From positions 64,964,839 through 65,028,838 of the forward strand of contig CM037781.1 of the NCBI GenBank assembly GCA_021229015.1: a stretch of DNA of 64,000 bases, written 5' to 3'. The notes beneath the pieces were generated by a model. That model was not told the origin of the DNA. It saw nothing but the letters and a program-made list of their open reading frames with translations, and ran no database searches. The DNA comes from Solen grandis (lineage: Eukaryota > Mollusca > Bivalvia > Adapedonta > Solenidae). Positions 1-14,000 of the stretch are shown piece after piece (the first letter of the stretch is position 1; each line of letters begins with the position of its first letter). The translations under genes and the position numbers were made by a program.

Positions 1-729
1 CATAAAACATATAAAAAATATATGATATGATATTTTCAAGCTTTATGATAAAACATGAAATTTTCTAAATTGATCCTAACAAATGTGTTTGTTCGATTTC
101 CGATACATTTACGTGTCTACATTAGTATAATTAAAGCCCTGATAGCGATGAAAAAACAGCGATTAAAAATTGATTATGTCGCATTTTTTGTCTATATGTT
201 AGTGAATAAACGGTATCACAGTTTAAGCGATGTCAAATATTGTTATAAGAATTGTAAGTTTCAGTTTACTTGATATAAGAATATTTATGTATTCACTTTT
301 ACATGTGTTATAACGGTCGTTACAAGAAATGACTTTGTTTAATGGACGGTTTACAGTACGCTTATTATCCCTCTATATTCTTCACTCTTTCAGTTTAGAA
401 GACTAACATAAATATATCTGTTCAAATCAAAAGGAAAACAAACGCACAGAATAGATTTGTCAATGTATATGAAAACCAAGCTTATAGTCATAGAATGTTT
501 TGCAGAAGTACCAAGGAAAATATCAGTCATTTATTTACATTAAAGGTATATTTATTTATTTATTTATTTATTTCTACGAAAATTGGAACAAGATTTACCC
601 CCCCCCCCCCCCCCAAAAAAAAAAATAATCAGCCAGCTCTGGTGTCCTTGACGCCTTTTAAGAAAAAATAACACTTCAAACAGCAGATATTCGAAGTAAA
701 ATACTTACTAAACCGCTCTTATTTTTCAG
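1..729. other. non-coding upstream stretch
   Basis: AT-rich sequence with no convincing gene. It contains a (TTTA)n run at about 551-574 and a poly-C tract followed by poly-A at 598-625. It ends in an acceptor (TTTTTCAG at 729) for the first recognised exon, so at least its right part is probably intron. Confidence 0.6.
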
Positions 730-849
730 TTTTAGACAAATTCTGCTATGGAGGTACAGTTTGCTCGGCTCTTGAAAATACCATCTGCAACGAAGACTCT
801 GTGTGTGCATGCTCAGATGGGTCTACACGAGTCGGCAACCGTTGCCTAA
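730..849 (+). CDS. exon: Cys-rich EGF/EB-like module
   Basis: Acceptor TTTTTCAG before 730 and donor GTAATG after 849; the exon is 120 nt, symmetric phase 1-1. It reads FCYGGTVCSALENTICNEDS then VCACSDGSTRVGNRCL, six cysteines in an EGF/EB-like pattern, typical of secreted adhesive proteins. Symmetric phase 1-1 is the usual class for shuffled extracellular modules. Confidence 0.65.
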
Positions 850-1665
850 GTAATGAGTATTTTTAATGAATTTTAAAACATGAATATGCTTGAATTCAAA
901 TATGATTTTAGATTGATTTTTGTGTCGCCTGCATAGCATGGCAGACACATAGGGATCACTTTGTCCGTCGTCGTCGTCGTCGTCGTCGGCGTCGTCGGCG
1001 TCGTCGTCGGCGTCGTCGGCGTCACACTTTCTTGTCCGGAGCATAACTCGAAAAGTATTTGAGGTATCACCTTGAAACTTAAAACATGGATAGATCACAT
1101 TGAGGTGGAGTGCAGTGCACAAGAATGATAACTCTGACTTTCGTATTTTCGGCGTCGTCGTCGGCGTCGTCGGCGTCACACTTTCTTGTCCGGAGCATAA
1201 CTCGAAAAGTATTTGAGGTATCACCTTGAAACTTAAAACATGGATAGATCACATTGAGGTGGAGTGCAGTGCACAAGAATGATAACTCTGACTTTCGTAT
1301 TTTCTGAGTTATTGCCCTTTGTTGATACTCAGACTTCATTTTTGTGTGGTGCATAACTTGTAAAGTATTTGAAGTGTTGCCTTAAACATTTATAGTAGAT
1401 AGATCTCATTGGTCTGAGTGCAGTACACAAAATGATAACTCAATAATGATAATGATGACTACAAGCTTGCAACATATATATAATTAACGTCATAAGTGCT
1501 TAATGACGTCATAATTTTTCTTACAGTTAATGTTTTGAATTCATAGTCATTCTGACACTCCTCTGATGAAGACTGTATAGTCGAAAGTGCTCGGGAAAAT
1601 TATTACATATTGCACTGTTTGAATATTTTATTTGGGGGACCCCCCCCCCCCCAAAAAAAAAAAAT

Positions 1666-1756
<91 letters not shown>

Positions 1757-4700
1757 TTTGGTGTTATTTTGTACCTCACAAAATAGATTATGCTTTATCA
1801 ATAATTTGTCAAAAGATCGATTTTCTAGTCAATTCTTTCATCAAACATGCTTAAATGCAGGCGACACAAGTGTTCCGAGGAACACCCACATCTAGTCTTT
1901 GCAAATGTTCATATCTAAATGTGTAGACTGTCAGTTTATTTATTTAAAATAAATGGAAAACTTGCAAGATATTTCCACAAAGGCAAAATATCACCTGCAT
2001 GGATTGGGTGACATGGTTACTAAAATAGGTTAAATATACATGTACTTTAATCGTTCAAACTTTAACCTATGTTGGTCATTTGGTGCCCAATGACTCTTTT
2101 TTCCTAGGACAAGAGTGTGTAGACCCAGTGCCGCCTCTCCCGAACATAGACAGTCGCTCATTGTTGTACCACCCAGGTCTTAACGAGCCCCTCAACAACG
2201 ACGCCACTCAGGATGAAGGCTGGCACAATATTGGGATACACGGACTCGCATTTGCTGCCGACACGCCGACACAAGGCAGCTGCGGTACATTCTATCCTAT
2301 CTTTCTGACAGGTAAGCGGCGAAAATTGAAGATTTACTCATACATATGGCCTGAGGAAAGTTCAAGCAAATTCGTAAACTTGATATCCTTCGACGAATAG
2401 TGTTCGTTTTCTAATGAGATATTCACTTCCTCATATCTTAATCCCCCAATCAGGAACTTCTGCTTACTTGTTTCAATGCAGAAAAAGATACCATTTACTC
2501 ATTTTGGCAAGGAATATTTTGGGCTTGGTATATACCTGAGATATATATATATATATATTGGTTACAGAAATACACATTTTTCTTTCTTTTACCTACGACC
2601 TCTAAATGTGACCTTTTTGTGCTAAAGACATTGTTCATGCACGTACCAATGCGCCCTGTTGTATTAAAATTCATGAAACTGCATCAAAACGTTACTGTTT
2701 AATACCACTGTTGGAACGGGCAAAAGTCGGAGGGGATTATTATTACCAGGGAAATATGGGGCCAAAGACAAATATGGCTGATTAGTTATTTAAATGGTTG
2801 CATGCATGATATTTAACTGCAACACGTATATAATCTATCTAACGTTTCTAGTAATTTTCGATGTTGAACAATGCGCAGGCGTGTCAAATGTTTGTATTAT
2901 AGAGGCCCTGTCTGACAGCCAGATGTCGGAGATGCGCACATCAGAGATAGATGTTGATGTCAGTGTTGGGGGGTTCTATGACCTTACCACAAGACTGCGC
3001 ATGTGCGGGGAGGACACTCACCTATACATACCACCCTTAGACATTCAGTCTGCTGCATTTTGCCTTGGTATGTAAAACACTTCGACATGTCTTAGGAATT
3101 AACTAACGATTTGTCACCCTGCCTATATTTAGTGTCCGCGATGCTACCAAACTATATAGTAAATGTCACTGTGAATTTATGTCAGTCAGTTACTGCAAAG
3201 GAAATACTCGTACTTTTGGTCTGATTGCTTTCTTTGGGTTAAAACTCCCACCTACAGATTTCAATGGATTACTTCGCAGCTATAAAGTAATAATTTTCCT
3301 CTCAAGTTTTATACTGTTTGACAATATGGTTAATACAAAAGTGAGATAAAAATAAAATGAAAACGAAAAGTTATGCATTAAAGAGAGGGAGAGAGAGAGA
3401 GAGTATTATTTTAATATTCTTTTTATTTCGTACTTTCAGATCATTCAACTGTTTCAGCATCCACGAATAATTACTATTACTATTCAAGCCCATATATTTC
3501 GAGCTATCTGAATTTTTACACGGACAATATCAACGGTATAGAGTACAACATACCCCATCTGTCCTTCGAATGCGGGCATTATCTGTCTAGCTCCTACCAA
3601 ACATCTACTCAGCTTTATACTAGCTGGTACGATTTTACTTCATGTCTTATTCCAACATGTTCTTCATATTTTACCTTTTTACTTTGAGTTTCGTATTCTG
3701 ATCAAGGTTTTAGATGTTTCCAATGAAATATCAAGATTTTTTTCTAACGTATGCATAAATTTTAAAGAAAAATAATTTAACACATGTTCGACATGAAAAC
3801 AAACAAGTTATATCTTTTTTAAAAATTATACGGCGCAAATGAGGAATATAGAACGGTTATATGATATACGAATCATAATGTGAAGCATTTCATCCTAGGA
3901 AGTCAATATAAGCAGAGATAAAAGCTCGGTATTAAAGCGTTCCCTCCACCGCCACTGCAATCATTGTAATAAAGCGCACCGTCATACAGTATATGTTTCA
4001 GCTAGTTGTCATCTCAACAAACAATGGTGCGCTATCTTTTTTTTCTTGAGTAAAAAATACTCATTTGTCACTGCCTCACGTTATTATCCCCAAGAAGGTT
4101 AAAAAGTGAGGTAAGACAGATACGCCGAACAAAATAATCGATTTTTAATTTTGAAAATAGGTATGTGAATGGAAACAAGTTTGCAGCGTACGGGCCTTTT
4201 GACTCCGCCAGCCCTGCTTACGAATCCTTCCTCAACGAGACAGATCTTGTCGCGGCGGGATACACATTGGGATTCACAGTAACCTCTTTACCCCCTCTCT
4301 CTCTCACACAATATATACTGCTGAAATGCCTTTTATATATACTAGATTGCACAATATCTAATTGCAATACAAATATTATACTGCTTCCCAGAAAAAAATG
4401 TTGAAGTATTGCATAAACATATATATCACTCTTTCGCATTCTCTCAGAAAAATAAACATTAACAAATAAAAAACAATTGAAACAAACAACAACACGTATG
4501 AAAAAAGGCATCGTTTTATAATCCATAAAGATTACTCTACTCTCTATACATTACCGGTTTATTAGTAGCGAATTGACCATGGGTGTCCAACCCGACGAGG
4601 GTGAAAGGAAAATCTTTCACGGTCGAATGAGCGACCGTTCACTCTAGTTTCCATATGAGTAAAGTAAACGCCGAAAAGGTATTTCCAGTTTATTCGGACT

Positions 4701-7700
4701 ATATATGCTATATAAAAATGAGAAAGAATAACTTAAGTTTAATTCAATTAAAAATCGCTATATGACTGAAATACCGTCGCAGCAACGGTAAACTCAAAAC
4801 ATCAATCAATCAATGAAAAATACATTGCAGAATGCGTTGTTGAAAACATATCTGAATGCATATGTTAATTAAATCTTTATAGTGAAAATTGTTAATGTAT
4901 TTGTGTGTCTTTGTTTGCATTGGTTTACTGTTCTACAGGCAAATATTTGGTTACTTATTCTACATTAAAAGGTAAATTGCTCTCTCACTGCGAGATCACG
5001 CCGTAGACAAGTGACATAATATCAGATAATTGTAGATGATCAAATACAAATGACAAGAGATACTTTAATAGTGTACATGTATGTGTTAACGTTACTGATA
5101 TCATACATTTCAGTCTCGACACTTTTATATGTTCCACTTGATGTTTGAATTTATTTATAGCTTCAATGTTCCATGGCGATTATCAATCACACTCGGGATT
5201 AGCAGGGAGCCAAATGTTCAGCTATGAGTTTAAAACGGATATATACACGGTAATATAAAAATATGGTGACAACAAAGTAACACATCTAATTCTAAAACTT
5301 AAATTAAACTGTTTTTTATTTGAACAATATTTGACTATTTTAGTAAGTCATTAGACGAAAAAAAAAGATGTTTGTTTGTCTCTCCGAAAAAAGATCGATT
5401 GGTCGGCTAAACTTTCTTTTTAAATTTTTCCCCATTTTTACCTTATTTTTTAGAGGAATGGACAAAAGCAGTTTTTTTTGCAACCGTAATAGCCCGAATG
5501 CTACCTAAAAAGAAGTTTAGGGTCGGTAAAAAAAGTAAGGTCGGTCGGGTAAGTGGAAACAAGTAACTTTTTTTATTACGCCTTAGATGATATGCCGAAC
5601 CAGTCAAATGATAACAATTACATATATCATTATGTTGCAGTATGATATTCATATTCCAATTGCGGGGACAAGTTACGTACATCAAAACCATTGGCTTACT
5701 GTGCCGCTAGGGTGTGTCACCCCTGTTGGAGATGTCACAACGGAATGTTCTCTGAAATTCGACGTGCTTGATGACGGCGAGCAGTCCGTGTGTCAGATGC
5801 CAGCAAATGACGACAAACATGCTCTGTGTGGGCTGACAATCAGGGGTGTTACAAAGCACCATTTTGATCTAACTGGCAATCAACATCATTATTCAACCTC
5901 CTATAACAGCAGCACCGGCATTTATGAAAACATTGGAACCCATATTCGTACATTTGAACATGAAGAACATCGCGGCGGGGACAAATTAAAGATCCGTTTT
6001 GGACCATCTACATCTGAGACTGTTCACCCAATCTGGGATAACTATATCTATCCGGATATCAATGTAGGTCAATCACACGTTCGCAAAGAACGGATAACTA
6101 ACATATTCATTCGATATTTTAAAGTGTTTGTAACTCTATATCGGTTCAAAAAAAAATAACATAGATTAAAGTATATTAATAATTTTCGATTTAGTTCATA
6201 TTTGAATTTAGTTAACATTCAGAAATATAGATTTGCAATTAGTCGATGTCATTTGTCATCTCATAGCCTTCAAATGTGCAGATGGTACAAACCTTTATCT
6301 GTATGAGTAAATGAGAGAAAGGGTAGTTTATGTATAAATAAGAGGATGAATTCTATTTTGTACTAGAATATCTTTTACATGTATATAAGGTTATAAGAAT
6401 CAAATATATTAAAAATAACATTACAATAAACCAAGAATGTTTAAATTTACTTTTCAATACAGATCATAAAAGAATGAAAATACTTGAACTTTTTTCTATA
6501 GCTGTTAAAATATTATAATTAATATTAAGAGTATTAACGCCCTGTATATGATATAGGTTTAATGATAGTACCCATTATATTATTTTTTATTTAATTGGTT
6601 ATTATAATCATTCATAGAGGTTTAAAAGCATTTTTGGGCTTGTTGTACCGTCAATGGCGTATTTTGTTTGTTTATTGTTGATTAATGTTTGATCTATGAT
6701 CATGGCTCATTTTGACCTAATCAACAATTTGTTTTGTATATTAACAATATATTTCTTTTATAGTTATAATGACAATGAGTCAATATGCGGAAGTTTATCA
6801 AAGATCAAGGGATGTGTATAGATCTGTACCTTCGCACAAGTAGTCATTCTATCTGATAATCGGATATTTTGTTCAATCAATGGGAACTCAATGTCCATAC
6901 GGATCTCTGGAGTCACGGTCTTGTTTTGCAAATGATAATTAATATAAATATTAATTCAGGCTACATCTGGTAATTTAACAACTAAACATCTTATAATTAC
7001 AGTATAGAATATAATATTGCATATGTAAGAATCATTATAATAGGATATTTACATTAGGAGAATTCCCTCTGAAATGGATAACATCAGATACCTTTTCGTA
7101 AGAAAGACGCACTAGATAATCCTGATATTTACAGGGGTATATCTCTAGTCGATGTTTTAAGTACAGTCTATATTAACATATTAAATGAACGTTTGGCTCA
7201 ATACTGTGACTCTTTTAATAAAATAATTAAAATGGCAAGCAGGGTTTAGAAGGGGTTATTTAACTATTGATAACACCTATATGTGTATTCTGTTGCATGT
7301 AAACAATTAAGTATGAAAAATAAAAAGGTGTATGTAGCAAATGTTGATTTCAAGAAAGCCTTTGTTGATAGCTTTAATTTTTTTTCAGTTTCCAAATAAG
7401 TGTGGGGATAAAGGCAAACTACTTAATTTTAATAAGTTTATATATTCACTGGTTAGAACACGTGTAAGACATAGTGTTGACATGAGTAAGGCAATCGACT
7501 GTCCGATTGGCTTGAAGAAAGGTTGTAATTAAAGCCCGATGCTACTTTCTTTGTTTATTAATGAATTATATGAATTTATGGATAGCAATAATGTAAGAGT
7601 TTTTCAACTTACTTCCGATATAGTGGAGATTTTATGTTACTATTTGCGAACGATGTTGCGCTTATTTCAGATACAATAGTTGGTTTAAAGTGCCAGCTGA

Positions 7701-10700
7701 ATTTGTTATATTCTTTTTGTTAAACCTGGAATTTAAAGGTAAACGTAAATAAAAAAAAAACATTGTTGTAATTTATTAAAGAATGTCGTTTGGCTAACAT
7801 AGAAAAATGGTATTATAATGGACAGAATTTAGAATGTGTAAATGGTTTTCATTATGTGGGTTTATTCTATACGTCTACGTTGTCTATGTGTAAAATGGCC
7901 AAGAGTATAGCATCAAAAGTCATACTAGTTCTTGTATCATTGTTATCGATATTTTATATTTGTATGCCAATGCCAAAATATTGTTATTTCAAAATAACTG
8001 ACACAAAAGTATATATATTTACATCCAGAAAACTATATCAAATATTCGGTTCGTATATAACAGATGCCAGAGTACCGTTATGTTGAATAATGTTATGAAA
8101 TGCTAAGAATATATGATTCTTTGGGGTATTAAAGTTTCAAACGTAAGAATACAATAGGTTTTGGTTATATTTGAGAAAATGTAAGTATGTTTTTCAAATT
8201 ATTTTTAAGGTTTTTTTTGTAACAATAGTTCTAAGTTAGATATGTATTCGAATATTACAAAAGGAAATTAAGTTTGAAATTATTAGATGTATCAAATATA
8301 CGGAAATTTAGAAATGCTTATGCATGTTTCAGAACATTTTCACACCAGTTACAAATAGAAACAGGTCGCTATTAAGAAAACCAACAAGAGAAAATCAAAT
8401 TTGTTCATTTTGTTAAATGCTGTAGAGTCAGACTTCCATTTCCTGTTAGTTTGTTCTATTTTCCAAGGTTTAAGACAGAAATATATTCCTAGTATATATT
8501 ATTTGAACATCCTACACTTTAAATGTTTTATCGCCTTTTATCTAACAATAATGAATTGATAATAAGAAATACTGCAATAATCTTATTCTATAGTTTAAAA
8601 CCGCAAGCAATTATACAAACTTGACCTGTTGTTCGTTGGTGTGTGTGTGTGTTTATTTCGATAAATGTAATGTTAGCCATGTTTGATGTATTGTACGTTA
8701 TATATTTGCAAGGGCCGGTGGCCATATAGCAATAAACTATCACTTACTTACTTAATTCAATCAAGTTATGTTTTTTTTATTTTTCTCAGTCATTTTTATA
8801 ATCACCACTTTCATTTTAGGTTTTTGTCGGTGGCAGTCTAACCATGAACTATGAGTATTGTTCCATATACTCGAGCTATATTCAGAAGTATGGCCCGAAT
8901 ACATAGTAAGTTAATGATGCATGTACGTTTTGTTTATTACTGCTTTTAAACAACACCCAGAACTAGGGCTCTGTGATTTAAGATTATATGCATCACGCTG
9001 AACCTAGACGCGCTTTCAAAATAGCATTTCTAGCTGTAACTTTCTTATCTGTTGTCGGCAATGTATAAAATATCCGAAAAAAAGAGAGCATATTTTCTGA
9101 TACTAAGTGTATTAAATATATTTTGGTTAAAAGGTACTTTTAATCAGTCTAGTTTCGATTGTTTGACAATTAAACATTGATGCTTCACTTTGCACATTTT
9201 GCAATTACTTAGGTTTATAACTTTTTACATGGTCCTTGTTCTTGATGCTTTGACAGCTGAAAACTATGAAAAGCGATTAAAATATTGCTTCTAAATATAT
9301 CTATGGCCTACTTTAGCATGCCAAAGTTTTTCTTTTTTCGGTTACATATTCTAGTTTTAATAAAACCCAAAGTGTTGACACTTCTTTTGCAGTGACCAAG
9401 TCAGTTTAGATGTCCGTGGGGTATTTACGCTGTATCGTAGTAATCTTTTCCCAGTTGAGGTGGGTTTTTTATGAGTACATTTGCACTATTGTCCCGCCTT
9501 CTCCAACCATGTTAAGCTCTTTAATATGAATGTGTTTTTAAGATGACAGTATTTTTAGGATGATATGCAACATGTTTTTATCTCAGCTTAGTACTTCAAC
9601 AAACATAATGAAATAGTTGTATTATTGTGTGAAAAGGTGGCATTACACTATAATCAATAAAATAAAAGCAGAATAAAGACTAGAATTAGTAATAGAGCAA
9701 TAGAGATACAAACAAGGTTTTAGTATGTTTACAGATCCAGATCAACATGGAACAATGTGAACATTCCGACTCTGTCTGCCTATGCGGTGTGACTGTACGA
9801 AATGGAAATGATATACTGACTGATTACCGTTGTGGGGGAACACATCTCATAGGAAGATTACGTGGACAGTCTGAGGGCCACACTGATTACATGATGATGG
9901 GGGGTTATTACTTTCAGGTATATTTTACCTCATAGTAATGATAGGAATGCAGGTTAACATTTGGTTACAACATAATTGTCCAAACAATTTAGAGTCACTA
10001 AACATAAACGCCAGGCAAAAGCGTGCTCTATAAAGGCTAATATTACCTGTGCGAAGCATAATAAGATATTGTAGTAAAAAAATGTGGTCATTATCTGTTT
10101 GACGCCTTGCTACTGATATATAATGGTTTGTATGAATGGAAGTCATAAAAAGAGAAACTACTTTAAGCTTCATTGTGTGTAGAATACGAACTATCCACAA
10201 ATTTAAAGCATTTCACTATTAAGGTAATTTAGATTTTCAAAACATATGAGCAAAAAATGTTCGTCTTGATCTTTAAATTAATTACATATACCAGATTTTC
10301 ATAGCGCTCTTTTTATATAAAAACATATGTTCAAAAGCGCGTAAGGAATTACCTACATACCTTCCAACAGAAACAAAAATGTTTAAAAAAATGTCAGCAT
10401 TATAAATGAATTTGTACGAACGCAAGAATGAGCTAAAACACAGCATAGTTTTGCAGACTTTTAGTACTTTTATTTTATACAAAAAAAATGCTATCAATAA
10501 AAATGAATTTACAAGAATCAAATAACTTACTTGGTATGTTGGTACAGTATCATATACATAAAATATTACTAAGTAAAATAAAGGCGCTATTTGCTGAATA
10601 CAGGATCCTTTAAACCGAAATTACATTCCAGCTATCCTTCATAAAGTACAAGTTTCCCAAGTTATCTCAAGTATTGAAATTTTTGATGTTATCTGTTCAT

Positions 10701-10981
10701 CTGTGACTTCAACTGTATTCCCTTTATGAATTTAAAGAATGTTCTGGATAATTCTAAAACTTTCTCTGTAAAAAGAATATAAAGGAACATTCCAGAATCT
10801 TCATTTTAATAAACAACTTGATCTGGAAAAATCAAGATAATTATTCTAAAGTAGAATGGGAACTCCCCACTTAAAGAAAAGAAAGTTGGTTAACTTTCTT
10901 TTGGCTCCTTTCACATACAGTTGAATATCAGACACGAATGAAACACAATATAATTTATATAATTTGCATATTAAAACAAAA

Positions 10982-11023
<42 letters not shown>

Positions 11024-14000
11024 CTTAGCATCCATAACACAAACTATATTACTGTAGAATATATTCAGATTATACTCTTGCAAAAGAAAATTCCATGTGG
11101 ACACTTGAACACTCTCTTATTTTTTGTTTTTCATTTTGTGAATAAATGTCAAAAGTAAAAATTGGAGTTTCTAAAGCAGAAATGTAAAATTACTGCAGAG
11201 AAAGCACGACGGCAAAGCATTTTTTCAATAGTAGAATTATTTCTCTGATGTTTGTTAAATTTCTTTGAATAGTAACAAACTGTATTATCAAGGCCTTCTG
11301 AGTCTTCTTGTAAAGGAAAACACTAACACCAGTATCACTAGCATCTACAGCTAACTTAAATGGCTTATCAAAATTTGGTGCTGCAAGAACTTGTGCGCCC
11401 TTAAATTTTGCTTTCATTTTAACAATTGACCTTTTGACATTATCAAAACAAAATGAATTCATAAAGTTTACTTCAAAGATCTGTTCATGGCTCTGCAATA
11501 TCAGAAAAATGTGGACAAAATTTTCTATAGTTTCTGCCATACCTAAAAAGAAATCAGCTGCTTTTTTATAGGTACCGGATATTCAGAAATTTCTTAAACT
11601 TTCTATATGAATAGATTTTATATTACTCTGACCCACTAAATGTCCTTAAAAAAGTTACCTCTCCTATACAAATTCACTATTTCCCATGTTGATTGTCAGA
11701 TTCGCTGAAGTCATTCTGTTGCAGTAATTCCGTATGGTCTGTATATGTGATCCTCAAAACCGTCATCACTGAAAATGACATAATGTAAAAGTTACATTGA
11801 AATGGTACAGAAGAAATTTTTATTCTAAAAAGACATTATTTGTAGTCGCTAAGTCCATCTGGTGTTACAAAAGCAGATATTTCTTTTGCTCTTTCTAAAA
11901 GTAGTACTTGCCAAAATCCCTTTGAAGAACAAATTTGGTGATGTATTTCAAGAGCCACCTTTGCCAATACAGTCTCCAATTTTTGGAATTGGATATAAGA
12001 GTCATCTTTTATTACACTATTCACCTTTCTATAGTCCGTACATAAGCGGTGTGTTTAACCCGGCCATGCGACAAGACGAATATTTATAGGGACGATTTAA
12101 AGTAGGGTCTATGTTAAAAGTAACACAATCGGTTTGACGAGTTATCTAACTGCCCTACGATACTTATGCTTATTTCAGCTGCAGGATGGCATGTCATTCG
12201 GCACCTACAGTTATTATGGCGGTGATCTGAGTGTTTATGTGAGCACCAACATGTTTGGTACTGGTACATTTACTGAATCGGAAGGCCTGTGCAGATTTTC
12301 AGCAGGAGAGTTCCGCTACAGAAATGGCTTCTTATCTGACGTCAGTGACGGCTTCCTGAACAGCTGGAGGTGAGTTCTGCCCCTGTCAGAAACATGTTCA
12401 AACAGTTGTTGTTCATCCCTGTGTTGAAGTTGTTTGTCATTTTGGTGGTACTTTACGCAGCTGATTTTCAAGCTGACTGAATGCTGGCTTATATGAATAT
12501 GAGTCAAGAATAAACTTCACGCACCTAATAGCCCTTGTCGTGTTCTCCAAAAACAAACAAACAAACATGTTTTTTTCCAAAGTTAACATGAATTGTGGGA
12601 AGGAACAAAAAAAAACCCGTCAGAAACTAAATGCTTACTGGTTCTGGAACTCTGTTTCGACTCGTGAAAACTAAATTCAAACCAAACTTTTAGGTACATA
12701 GTGATAATTCTGGGATTAATATTTGTACACAGTCAGTTAGTGGTAAAGCAACACGTGCCTTGGTTAGACTGGCTAATAATAAACTAGCAATCCTTTCATA
12801 ACCCATTTATATAATGTACTAACATATCTCGTGCTATGATGTCATATATTGCACCATTTCTGGTCTCAGTGTTCCGCCTGGAGAGATCCTGCAGGACCCA
12901 GCAACATATGTGCAGTACGGTTTTCAAGAAGCATATTACATGTGCGGCTGTCCCACGAGTCAGGATAATGTAACCAACAGAGTAGTTGTGGATAGTTCGT
13001 CCAACTGGGAGACCCACCATATCTACACCGGGATCTTACAGTGTACATTAGAGAATCAATGTACTATGGACCATCAAGGACAAGGTAAGGTATTGATTAC
13101 GATTCGTTATAGGATGAGAGTTACTGTATGAACTGTACAAGAACATTTCTTGTCGTTTTATTACGGTCATTTTGATAGCAATTTGTATGATAACTCAATG
13201 GTTACTATTCTTATATACGTAATATTAGAAACTTGCTAAACATGCAATTTTTTATAACACCTTCTTATAAGAAATATAGTGAGGGAAAGGGCTCCGCGAC
13301 TCAGTGGTTAAAGTCGCTGGCACATTATCACTTAGACCCTTACCGCTTTGAGTTCGAATCGCAATTTATCTAAGAGATATTTTTATTTGTAAAAAATATA
13401 CAGTGCTTCTACCCAGGTGCCCGCCTCCGAGGATTTATAGTATACTTCAGCCTTTAATCTGCCGTAACGAGCCTGGTGGCCGCGTGGGTCAAGCATCCAA
13501 CACCTGATCATGCAGTTACACACCAGCATCGTTAAAATGGTCCTAGTATTTTCAACATATAAGGGTAGTTCTGAACTAGATAGACAAATGTCAAGATAAC
13601 GCTATTGGGTGTGACACTACAGCATGTAATCATTCAGATACTTAGCTGGGCATCGCCATAGGATTGTAATACTAGCGCATCGACAGTAAATCAGATGGTT
13701 TACAGATGATCATTGACTGAGAATTTGATTTTTATCTATATTTGTGTATTACGTATATCTTCCGTGATTGTGAAATGGTGGTTGGTTTCTCTATCTGATG
13801 CAAACGGTTTTAAATCTATATTTAGCATTATAAAACCTCTTTTTTTAAATTTCTGTTTTCATGTGTCGTCACATGACTGATCACATTTATTATTCGCGCA
13901 TGCGCTCACGTCACTTACGAATTTGCTACCTATAACTAGTGAAAACGCCATATTGCAGAACGTGTCACGTGGTATCGCAAGCACTTATTTTGGGGGATGT

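Larger units (their letters stand above)
850..2107. other. intron with MITE-like element and microsatellites
   Basis: Intron between two phase-1 exons. Most of it is the repeat element at 922-1867. The remainder is AT-rich with no other feature seen. Confidence 0.55.
9918..12178. other. intron carrying a Gypsy fragment and an (AT)n tract
   Basis: Apart from the Gypsy-like fragment (11190-12060) and the (AT)n microsatellite at about 10985-11021, only AT-rich sequence is seen. Confidence 0.55.

Noticed and set aside
823..1354. Asp- and Thr-rich minus-strand frames
   Set aside because: Translations of the GTC/GGC simple repeat and its 154-bp duplication.
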